Below, piece after piece: positions 37,672 to 45,760 of a stretch of DNA of 48,695 nt. Source of the DNA: Sedimentisphaerales bacterium (GTDB taxonomy: Bacteria; Planctomycetota; Phycisphaerae; Sedimentisphaerales; Anaerohalosphaeraceae). The notes under the pieces are model-generated. The model searched no databases and was not told where the DNA came from. It saw only the letters and a list, made by a program, of their open reading frames with translations. Made by a program: the position numbers and the translations under genes. Location: assembly GCA_016930745.1 (NCBI GenBank), contig JAFGGE010000078.1, forward strand, positions 1 to 48,695, written 5' to 3'. Numbering within the stretch: the first letter of the stretch is position 1; each line of letters opens with the position of its first letter.

Positions 37672-38277
37672 ATGAGTACTTTTGAGACCATGGGAAACCT
37701 TGCATTCATCCAAGAAATCGGATGGGAACAGGTGTTTTCTATGGTAATCGCCGTGTTCCTCGGCGGGGCCATCGGGTTTGAAAGGGAATGGAACGGCAAG
37801 CCCGCCGGCCTGCGGACCAATATCATTATTTGTCTGGGAGCATGTGCGTTCACCATTATTGCGGAAAATATTTCCGACGGTAATCCGGATGCGGCGACGC
37901 GGATCGCCGCCGGCATTGTGACGGGGGTAGGTTTCTTAGGGGCCGGGGCCCTGATTCATGGCGGCGACAGTATTCATGGATTGACCACAGCGGCCAGCAT
38001 CTGGCTGGTGACCAGCATCGGAATTGCTTGCGGAACGGGAGAATACCTCACTGCCGTATCGGTAACCTCCCTGGCCCTGTTTGCCTTGTTCGGATTGATG
38101 CCCCTGACGCGATGGATTCGACGGAAAAGCAGGCGATGGAAGGATATTCCGCCCTATCGAGGCAACGGAACCAACGGCTCCGGATTGGCGGGGCTTATGC
38201 AAAACCAAACCAGGGAAGGAAACCATAATGGAGCCGCAAGCACAGCAAGCACAGAGCCCTGCCATACTAGAAATTGA
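37672..38277 (+). CDS. MgtC/SapB family membrane protein
   Basis: VFLGGAIGFEREWNGKPAGLRTNIIICLGACAFTI...GFLGAGALIHGGDSIHGLTTAASIWLVTSIGIACG. Confidence 0.94.
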   Translation: MSTFETMGNLAFIQEIGWEQVFSMVIAVFLGGAIGFEREWNGKPAGLRTNIIICLGACAFTIIAENISDGNPDAATRIAAGIVTGVGFLGAGALIHGGDSIHGLTTAASIWLVTSIGIACGTGEYLTAVSVTSLALFALFGLMPLTRWIRRKSRRWKDIPPYRGNGTNGSGLAGLMQNQTREGNHNGAASTASTEPCHTRN

Positions 38278-39367
38278 TCCGGCGGCACGTCGGGTTCTCT
38301 CGATCGACGCCTTGCGCGGTTTTGACATGTTCTGGATCGTGGGGGGAGGGGCGATTTTCGCCAACCTGCATCCAATTTTCCAGCATCCGGCCACGGAGTG
38401 GATCAAGACCCAGCTTACCCATGTCCCATGGGAAGGATTCCGGTTCGAAGACCTAATCATGCCGCTGTTTTTATTCATTGTCGGGGTCGTCATGCCCTTT
38501 TCGTTTTCCCGCCGCCTGGTCCGGGGCGATAGGAAAGCCAGACTGCACGCGCATGTCCTGATTCGCGTGGTCGTGCTCTGGATACTGGGGATGATCAAGC
38601 AGGGCAATCTGTTGGAGTTTGACTTATCTTCCCTGCGGCTGTACAGCAACACTTTGCAGGCGATCGCCGCCGGATACCTGATCGCGGCGCTGGTCGTCCT
38701 GAATCTGCCGCTGTTCGGCCAGATTCTTTTATGGCTGCTATTGTTGGTCGGGTATTGGGCGTTATTGATGTTTGTGCCCGTGCCGAGCTTTGGGCCAGGC
38801 GTGCTGACCGAACAAGGGAACCTGGCGATGTATATCGACAAGCTACTGCTGGGGCGATTCCAGGATGGGACTTCGTATACATGGATTCTGAGCAGCATGA
38901 CGTTTGCGGCAACCGTGATGATGGGCATCTTCGCGGGCAAATGGCTCCGGGGCACTCGGTCGGATGGAGTTAAGGCATTCGGACTGATTCTGGCCGGAGC
39001 CGCCTGCATCGGCGCGGGATTGGCATGGAGCCAGGTCTTCCCGATCATCAAGCACATCTGGACCAGTTCGTTTGTCCTGTTTTCCGGCGGGATCTGCCTT
39101 GCCCTGCTGGGATTGTTTTATCTGGTGATCGATGTCTGGGGCCTGCAAAAATGGTCTTATTTTTTTGTGGTGCTGGGAGCCAACGCGATCTTTGTGTATA
39201 TGTCCACCAGCCTGATCCACTACCGATGGACGGCCGACAAACTTGTCGGCGGGCTGGATCGGTGGATGGGACCCTGGACCGAGCTGGTTCATGTCACGGT
39301 CGCCTTCGGACTGACCTGGCTGCTGCTGTTCTGGATGTATCGCAAGAAGACCTTTATCAGGATCTAG
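38228..39367 (+). CDS. DUF5009 / heparan-alpha-glucosaminide N-acetyltransferase-like membrane protein
   Basis: RVLSIDALRGFDMFWIVGGGAIF...LIMPLFLFIVGVVMPFSFSRRL; multi-TM; C-terminal LVHVTVAFGLTWLLLFWMYRKKTFIRI. Confidence 0.85.
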   Translation: MEPQAQQAQSPAILEIDPAARRVLSIDALRGFDMFWIVGGGAIFANLHPIFQHPATEWIKTQLTHVPWEGFRFEDLIMPLFLFIVGVVMPFSFSRRLVRGDRKARLHAHVLIRVVVLWILGMIKQGNLLEFDLSSLRLYSNTLQAIAAGYLIAALVVLNLPLFGQILLWLLLLVGYWALLMFVPVPSFGPGVLTEQGNLAMYIDKLLLGRFQDGTSYTWILSSMTFAATVMMGIFAGKWLRGTRSDGVKAFGLILAGAACIGAGLAWSQVFPIIKHIWTSSFVLFSGGICLALLGLFYLVIDVWGLQKWSYFFVVLGANAIFVYMSTSLIHYRWTADKLVGGLDRWMGPWTELVHVTVAFGLTWLLLFWMYRKKTFIRI

Positions 39368-39441
39368 TTGACAGGCGGGTTCTGTTGTGCTAGCGTGGGA
39401 TCGATCGATAAAAACGAGTACCTGTCAGGGACGATAGGGCA

Positions 39442-40329
39442 ATGATTTACGATACCTTTCTCTTTTATAACGAACTGGATCTGTTGGAGATCCGCCTGCA
39501 TGAGCTGTCCGAGGCAGTGGATTGGTTTGTGCTGCTCGAGGCCTCCCGCACTTTTACCAACAAGCCCAAACCGATGGTCTTCCGGGATCATAAAAGCCGG
39601 TTTGCCGATTTTCTCGACCGGATCATTCATATCGAAATGAACGTTTTCGAGGATGTCGACACGAGCGATGCATGGCAGATGGAATGTTATCTGCGGCGAA
39701 GGTTGCTGCTGGGACTGCAGCGGTGCACGGAGGAGGATGTGATCCTGCTTTCGGATGTGGATGAAGTGCCGCGGGCGGCGACCGTCCTCCAGCAGGCCGG
39801 AACCGAGGGAATCAAAAGCTTCGTGCAGCGGGAGAGTTATTATTACGTAAACTGTATCGGAAGCTATATCGTCGGCACAACCATGTTTCCCTTCCGGTTT
39901 CTGAATCAGTTGACGCGCGACCTGCAATATTTTCGCGGAGCGCGGCGGAACATGGTCAGCCAGGGCGGCTGGCATTTCAGCTATCTAGGCGGCGTAGAGG
40001 CGATCCGGGACAAAATCGCCGCCTTTTCGCATACCGAATGCAATCGGCCACAGTTTACCAACGCCGAGCACATGGAATCCTGTCTGGCCGAATCCAGGGA
40101 TTTGTTCTATCGCATCGGGTGCGACTACAAGGTGATCCCGCTGGATGAAAGTTTCCCCCGATATCTTGTGGAACATCAGGATCGATTCGCTCCTCTGATC
40201 AAGCCCGTCGAGGGCCATCAAAAACTCTCCTGTCCGAATCCTTCCGCGAATAAACCGATTCGGGAAGTCCCAATACATGCAATACCCGATACCTGTTCTT
40301 CCCACGAGCTAACAGGGCAGATTCCGTGA
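39442..40329 (+). CDS. Glycosyltransferase family 17-like protein
   Basis: MIYDTFLFYNELDLLEIRLHELSEAVDWFVLLEASRTFTNKPKPMVF...WQMECYLRRRLLLGL...DVILLSDVDEVPR. Confidence 0.87.
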   Translation: MIYDTFLFYNELDLLEIRLHELSEAVDWFVLLEASRTFTNKPKPMVFRDHKSRFADFLDRIIHIEMNVFEDVDTSDAWQMECYLRRRLLLGLQRCTEEDVILLSDVDEVPRAATVLQQAGTEGIKSFVQRESYYYVNCIGSYIVGTTMFPFRFLNQLTRDLQYFRGARRNMVSQGGWHFSYLGGVEAIRDKIAAFSHTECNRPQFTNAEHMESCLAESRDLFYRIGCDYKVIPLDESFPRYLVEHQDRFAPLIKPVEGHQKLSCPNPSANKPIREVPIHAIPDTCSSHELTGQIP

Positions 40330-42116
40330 CTGTGGCGGATGAATCCATTCTGCAGGCGATGGACTATTATCGGCAGGGGCAATTGGAAAAGGCGGTCCGG
40401 GTCTGCGATAATGTTCTGGAACGGGAACCAGGTTCGGCCCCGGCGATGGTCGCCAAGGGATGCATTCTGCAGAGCCGACACCTTTGGGATGAGGCCGAAA
40501 GGCTGCATCGAAAAGCTCTTTCGATCCGTCCCGATCTGGCCGAGGCCCATCAGAATCTGGGACTGATCCTGGCCGAGAAAGGCCGCTATACCGAAGCTGT
40601 TGTCCATTATCGCAGGGCATTGAAAATCCTGCCGGATTGCGCCGAGACATGGAATGATCTGGGAGTTTCCCTGCGTGCGATGGGGCAATCGCAGGAAGCG
40701 GCCCTGGCCTATCGGAAAGCCGTTTCTCTACAGCCGGATTTTGAGCTGGCCTGGTTTCATCTGGGTAACGCCCTGCGGGACATGCAGCGATGGGATGAGG
40801 CGATTGACGCCTATCATAATGCGCTTGTCCGGCGGCCCCATTATCCTTCGTGCTGGAACAATCTGGGATTGGCATACAAAGGGCTGGGACAATCTGAAGA
40901 GGCGATCAGAGCCTTTGAAAAAGCCTCCGAGATGGCACCGGATAATGCCGAGTATTTCAACAACATGGGGCTGTCCCTGGAGGCGGCATGGCGCTCGGAA
41001 GAAGCCATTCTTGCCTATCGCAGGGCCATCGAGCGAAAACCCGATTTTGCTGAGGCCTATCGCAATCTGGGCGACACCTTGAAGCAGATTGGTCGGTGTG
41101 AGGAGGCCATCCGCTGTTATCGTAAAGCGCTGCAGATCCGTCCAGAGTATGCATCCACATGGTGGAATCTGTCGATGGCGCTGTTATTGAGCGGTCGACT
41201 GGCCGAAGGATTCACCCTTTACCATTACCGCCGCCATCCGGAGGTGGGAATCTTCACCTATCCGCATACATTGAATGTGCCCCGCTGGGATGGCGCCAAG
41301 TTTACCGGGAAACGATTGCTGGTTTATTGCGAACAGGGTTTTGGCGACTGTATCCAGTTTCTTCGGTATCTTCCGATGGTCAAGCGGCGGGGTGGAACCG
41401 TAATCCTGGAAGCGCCGACGGCCCTGGCACGGCTGGTTCGAAATGTTTCGGATATCGATGAATTCCTTTGTTCTTCCCAAAATCCGCCCCGGACCGCCTT
41501 CGATCTGTGTGTGTCAATCATGGACCTTCCGGCGATTTTCCATACATCGCTATCGACGATTCCCGACATCGTTCCCTATCTCAGGGCCCCGACGGAAGCG
41601 ATAGAGGCATGGCGCGGGCGATTCGACAAAGATCGATATCATATAGGGATTGTATGGGCGGGAAATCCAAAACACGGCAATGACGCCAATCGCTCCTGCC
41701 GGGCCGAGTGGTTTGCTCCTCTGGGCCGTATCGACGGCGTCCAACTGCACAGTCTGCAGAAGGGTCCTGCTGCTGAGCCGATTCTTGCTCTGGCACAATA
41801 TACCTCTGTAATCGATCCGGCAAACCATCTAACCGACTTTGCGGATACCGCCGCTGTCATCGCCTGTCTGGACCTGGTAATCACCGTCGATACGGCGGTA
41901 GCGCACCTGGCCGGGGCCATGGACAAGCCGGTCTGGCTGCTGCTGCCTTTTCCCCCCGACTGGAGATGGATGCTGGACCGAAGCGACAGTCCGTGGTATC
42001 CTGCCATGCGTCTGTTCCGTCAAACGAAAAGAGGGGACTGGAAAGAGGTCTTTACCGCCGTCGAACTGGAAATACGACGTATTAGCCAAATGAGAACCGG
42101 GGGGAAGAAAACATGA
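40326..42116 (+). CDS. TPR protein with C-terminal GT9/GT41-like domain
   Basis: Multiple TPRs (AEAHQNLGLILAEKGRYTEAVVHYRRALKILPD...); C-terminal GIVWAGNPKHGNDANRSC...DLVITVDTAVAHLAGAMDKPVWLLLPFPPDWRW. GTG start overlaps the upstream stop (CCGTGAC). Confidence 0.9.
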   Translation: MTVADESILQAMDYYRQGQLEKAVRVCDNVLEREPGSAPAMVAKGCILQSRHLWDEAERLHRKALSIRPDLAEAHQNLGLILAEKGRYTEAVVHYRRALKILPDCAETWNDLGVSLRAMGQSQEAALAYRKAVSLQPDFELAWFHLGNALRDMQRWDEAIDAYHNALVRRPHYPSCWNNLGLAYKGLGQSEEAIRAFEKASEMAPDNAEYFNNMGLSLEAAWRSEEAILAYRRAIERKPDFAEAYRNLGDTLKQIGRCEEAIRCYRKALQIRPEYASTWWNLSMALLLSGRLAEGFTLYHYRRHPEVGIFTYPHTLNVPRWDGAKFTGKRLLVYCEQGFGDCIQFLRYLPMVKRRGGTVILEAPTALARLVRNVSDIDEFLCSSQNPPRTAFDLCVSIMDLPAIFHTSLSTIPDIVPYLRAPTEAIEAWRGRFDKDRYHIGIVWAGNPKHGNDANRSCRAEWFAPLGRIDGVQLHSLQKGPAAEPILALAQYTSVIDPANHLTDFADTAAVIACLDLVITVDTAVAHLAGAMDKPVWLLLPFPPDWRWMLDRSDSPWYPAMRLFRQTKRGDWKEVFTAVELEIRRISQMRTGGKKT

Positions 42117-42883
42117 TTGGAGTCGTAATTCCCTATTACCAGCGCCGCGACCAATTGGATCGGTGCCTCGCCTGTTTGCGGCAACAAACCGTTCCGACGG
42201 AGATCTTTGTCCGCGACAACACCTGTGAAAATCTCTATTTCACCGCCGCCGTCAATCAAGGCCTGCGGCAATTTTTGGACCGTCCGTTCGAATATCTGAC
42301 CGTGCTCGATCAGGATATGTATCTGCTGCCCGATGCGCTGGAAAAAATGATGCGGTTTATGGACACCCACTCGGCCTGCGGGATCGCCGCTCCGCTGCAT
42401 CTGTCCTCGCAGGATCGGTGTTATGTCGCGTGCGCCGGGGGTGCGGAGGCCTTCCCCGTAGGCAAGTGGCTCTACGGTCCGCTGGATGAATTTTCACACG
42501 ATCGGCAGGTTCCCTGGGCCGACGGCGCCTGCCTGATGCTGCGCCGCACCATGATCCGAGAGATCGGCCTGCTGGATGAAAACTTTGTGTTTATCGGCAG
42601 CGACAGCGATTATTGCTTTACCGCCCGGTCCCGCGGCTGGCAGGTCTGGGTGGTGGCTTCGGCCCATGGCGTGCATGAAGGCGGGGCCGCCAGCGGTATC
42701 GCCAAAACGCCGCTGGAAATCCGGAAAATCAAGGACATGATGTATTTTGCCCGCAAATGGCTGACCGGAGATGTGTACCGGCAACTGGCTTGCCCGCAGG
42801 AGCAGTCCGACCCGGCGGCGATTACTAAAACTCTCCACCGAATGCAGGAAGCAATCGAACAGGCGATTATGACCGAATCGTAA
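42113..42883 (+). CDS. Glycosyltransferase family 2
   Basis: MIGVVIPYYQRRDQLDRCLACLRQQTVPTEIFVRDN...YLTVLDQDMYLLPDALEKM...WADGACLMLRRTMIREIGLLDENFVFIGSDSDYCF; ATGA overlap with the upstream CDS. Confidence 0.9.
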   Translation: MIGVVIPYYQRRDQLDRCLACLRQQTVPTEIFVRDNTCENLYFTAAVNQGLRQFLDRPFEYLTVLDQDMYLLPDALEKMMRFMDTHSACGIAAPLHLSSQDRCYVACAGGAEAFPVGKWLYGPLDEFSHDRQVPWADGACLMLRRTMIREIGLLDENFVFIGSDSDYCFTARSRGWQVWVVASAHGVHEGGAASGIAKTPLEIRKIKDMMYFARKWLTGDVYRQLACPQEQSDPAAITKTLHRMQEAIEQAIMTES

Positions 42884-42889
42884 TCCACG

Positions 42890-42960
42890 AAAAAACCGCC
42901 CATGCAACGGTTCGGGGTTCTTGCCCCTCGGAATCCAGTTCTTGTTCCGCACAGGCGGCT
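42890..42960 (-). ncRNA. Candidate structured RNA or terminator, three-way-junction-like with T run
   Basis: Minus strand CCGCC..GGCGG closing stem, GGAA..TTCC and GGGG..CCCC hairpins with near-identical loops (ACAAGAAC / GCAAGAAC), then TTTTTT. Confidence 0.4.
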
Positions 42961-43168
42961 GCTAAAATATACCACAAACCCGCCCTGCCCCCAAATCGCC
43001 GGGACGATTTTATTTTCAATGGCGGCATTGTCGCGGGCATCCTTGCACAAACTGGCGCGTTGGATGCGAAAATCCTGCCTGGTTTAACAGGGGATAGAAG
43101 ATAAGAGTCAGGAGATAGGAGCCAGGAGTAATCGCTTCAACTCTCCTCAGAAAAAGATTCTTGGGAAA

Positions 43169-43963
43169 TTAATACGCCAAACAGACAGTATCTTCTGACT
43201 TCGAATCCGTCGGATTGTTGTTTCTATCAGATGTCAAAGAAATCCAAGTCTGTATCGTAGAAATACACAGCTTAATCTGTTCTTTGTATGTATTAAGCCA
43301 CGAATTCACATCCTTATTGCCATGGAAAATATTGTTACGGTAACGATACACAACATAGAGAAGAAGACGCATCCACTCTTTGTCATTTTCGTCGAATTTC
43401 CTGTTGATAATCTCATCAACTATTTTGCTTTCTTTACTATTATCATACTTCCCCGGCTCCCCGAGATACTTCAAGTTCTTATACTTTTTTTTATCTTGAT
43501 ATCTCATGTGAAAGTGTTCAGCAGCTTCACGAAAGTATTCCTTATCATAGCCTGAATTTGCCACGACCTTCTTTGCAAAACCCTCAAGATTACTTACCTT
43601 GACAAAACCACGAAAAAATCGCGACTCGAAAATAGACCATGTAATCAAAAAACTAACAACAGTTTTATCTTTGAGTAATTTTCTAACCACCTGTTCATTT
43701 ATTTTGTGTCCATTTACTTCCTGTTCATTTTTTTTGAAATAATCTGTAAGCCATTTAATGAACTGATGATCAAAACCGGTATGTGAAGAATCCATATCAT
43801 TCTTTTCAGTATTCTTCTTCATCTCTTTCATTTCTAAAAAGCCCTGTTTGTTAGGCGCATGAGTTTCTCTTCCGTCCGGTTTGAATCGTATTACTCTAGA
43901 CAGAAAAAGATTCCTGACACCTTTCCTTCTCGTTTCATCTGTTTCAATGCTCAATATGCCCAT
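43169..43963 (-). CDS. HEPN-like domain protein, putative RNase
   Basis: C-terminal RLLLYVVYRYRNNIFHGNKDVNSW, with R-x4-H in a typical HEPN RNN(I/L)FHG context; helical, AT-rich gene. Confidence 0.65.
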   Translation of the reverse strand: MGILSIETDETRRKGVRNLFLSRVIRFKPDGRETHAPNKQGFLEMKEMKKNTEKNDMDSSHTGFDHQFIKWLTDYFKKNEQEVNGHKINEQVVRKLLKDKTVVSFLITWSIFESRFFRGFVKVSNLEGFAKKVVANSGYDKEYFREAAEHFHMRYQDKKKYKNLKYLGEPGKYDNSKESKIVDEIINRKFDENDKEWMRLLLYVVYRYRNNIFHGNKDVNSWLNTYKEQIKLCISTIQTWISLTSDRNNNPTDSKSEDTVCLAY

Positions 43964-43994
43964 CCTGAGAGCTAAGCGTTAGATATGGACAAGT

Positions 43995-44537
43995 TTAAGA
44001 AGATATCAATTTGCCATCGGAAAATCCGTTTGAAATCCATCGCATAACACAATAAATTCCATTTAATCCACAGGAGACTGAAAGGAAGGTGAATAAAGAT
44101 ACGCATATACACAATTCAATTGCTTGACTACGATTAAGTTTTGCCCACCACTTATCAAGTATATTTAGCAAATAACCTGTTTCTATCGCTTGTTTTTCGA
44201 TTTTGTAAGGCTCTCTCACTACACCATATTTATCGCCAAATGCATCCCTGATCCCTTTTTGTGGATCGAAAGGATTATATGGTATACCATAGCGTACGCT
44301 ATCATATATGGTGTTTAGTTGATTTTTAGTATAATTGCGGTTTATTCGCGTTATTTTTCCATGAGCATCTGTTTCGATCAATCCCCCTTGGATATATTCT
44401 TCTTCATAAGAAGCCAATTTTCGTGATAAGCTTTGTGTATTTGATGACCAAACAATGTATGTTTGTACCCCTGTTAAAATTCCTAATATGATCCCTACTA
44501 CAATCCCAATCCTTTTAATACCTCTTTCAATATTCAT
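43995..44537 (-). CDS. Membrane protein of unknown function (two predicted TM segments)
   Basis: IKRIGIVVGIILGILTGVQTYIVW and AIELCICVSLFTFLSVSCGLNGIYCVMRW; 31 bp upstream of the HEPN-like gene. Confidence 0.65.
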   Translation of the reverse strand: MNIERGIKRIGIVVGIILGILTGVQTYIVWSSNTQSLSRKLASYEEEYIQGGLIETDAHGKITRINRNYTKNQLNTIYDSVRYGIPYNPFDPQKGIRDAFGDKYGVVREPYKIEKQAIETGYLLNILDKWWAKLNRSQAIELCICVSLFTFLSVSCGLNGIYCVMRWISNGFSDGKLISS

Positions 44538-44593
44538 TTATTGATCTTCCTTTTTTTTTCTAGTGAGAAGACTAAGGAACAAGTAGGCACTAG

Positions 44594-44770
44594 AAATCGA
44601 AAGATGATTCATCTATATTTATTTTGGAGGTTTCACACATTGACATTCCTTTATCGGATTCCGCAGCATCTCCTTTTCGACCGACCATCAAGCTGTTTGT
44701 TATGTCGGCAATGGCTGAACTGGACTTAATCAGGGGAAGCGACAAGAAGCGGAGGGCATTAAGACTATAG
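44594..44770 (+). pseudogene. Possible serine recombinase/resolvase fragment
   Basis: One frame reads ...ILEVSHIDIPLSDSAASPFRPTIKLFVMSAMAELDLIRGSDKKRRALRL*, reminiscent of resolvase 'IDT...LFxMxxAxAELERxLI'. Confidence 0.35.
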
Positions 44771-44985
44771 AACTTTCCTTGGTTTAGGTGGAACCATGGC
44801 AGGGGACAAGAAAAGATTCCAGCACAAATTTTCCCTGATGATAATACGTGCTTATAATATCATAAGATATAATGATAGTATGTACTAAAACACTAATAAA
44901 TCAAGATACTCATTGACTAAGCCGAGGTATGAACGTATATTATAATGTCGGTTGATGCAGGGAAGCGTTCCAAAAGAAGATTACG

Positions 44986-45037
44986 ATGAGTGGCTAGGTG
45001 CAGGGGTAGTCCTGTTCTGCTGCCACTCATTTTTTTT
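44986..45037 (+). terminator. Hairpin plus T run, overlapping the NYN gene 3' end
   Basis: ATGAGTGGC (44986-44994) / GCCACTCAT (45022-45030) followed by TTTTTTT. Confidence 0.6.
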
Positions 45038-45527
45038 GAAAAAATTCCAATTTTTTCCTTTGATCATTTATAAAGTATCTCTTATTTCCAAAACCTCTCA
45101 ATAAGGCGGAGTATTTTTGACGATTGGGAATTATTACGCCTCCCAGCTTGTTTGTTTTTTCAAGATACTCAAGAAGGCAATAATAGTCTCCGTCGCCAGT
45201 TACGATAAAAGCTTTCCTAAAGTTGTTAATTTGAATCATGCAATGTAATACAAGATCGGTATCAACATTACCTTTCACCGGTATTTCATTAGTTACAGGC
45301 AAAACTTTTTTGAAAATAAGGGTGAATCCGCTTTTTTCTAAGTTCCGATAGAGTCGTTTTTGGGAATCCAGGCGGCCTAAAAAATAAAAAGCTTTTGCAA
45401 TGTGATATTTATCTTCAAGGTAAATCCGGAATTTTTTATGATCTAATTTCCATCCTTGTTCTTTAATGGATTGGTGGAGATTCTGCCCGTCGATGAAAGC
45501 AAAATTAGATAGCGATTCTTTTTCCAT
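45027..45527 (-). CDS. NYN (LabA/PIN-like) domain protein, putative RNase
   Basis: NFAFIDGQNLHQSIKEQGW...KGNVDTDLVLHCMIQINNFRKAFIVTGDGDYYCLLEYLEKTNKLGGVIIPNRQKYSALLR. Confidence 0.87.
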   Translation of the reverse strand: MEKESLSNFAFIDGQNLHQSIKEQGWKLDHKKFRIYLEDKYHIAKAFYFLGRLDSQKRLYRNLEKSGFTLIFKKVLPVTNEIPVKGNVDTDLVLHCMIQINNFRKAFIVTGDGDYYCLLEYLEKTNKLGGVIIPNRQKYSALLRGFGNKRYFINDQRKKLEFFQKK

Positions 45528-45760
45528 ATAATCTCTATAACACCTGATAGGCCGGATGTCAAATTCGAAAGTCTACGAAAATATCGGTAGGAAAGAAAAG
45601 GGAGCGCAGTATAGATTCCCGCTCAAATATCATGTCTCATCTTCTCCATCCATGGTAACTTTCTATCCACAAGTCCTCCCTGGATAAAACGCCCAACCAT
45701 TTAATAAACATAGATAACTGTTCCTGTTTATCTACAAGCAGGCTTGGCTATTAATTTCCC

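Noticed and set aside
37936-39057. Minus-strand 373-aa ORF opposite the MgtC/DUF5009 genes
   Set aside because: Shadow ORF across two conserved membrane-protein genes; Ser/Arg/Pro/Asn-rich with no domain.
44986-45030. tRNA-like 3' end (GAGTGGC...GCCACTCA)
   Set aside because: The 7-bp acceptor-like pairing encloses only about 30 nt, too short for a tRNA, with no T-arm GTTC-type motif in place; better read as a terminator hairpin.
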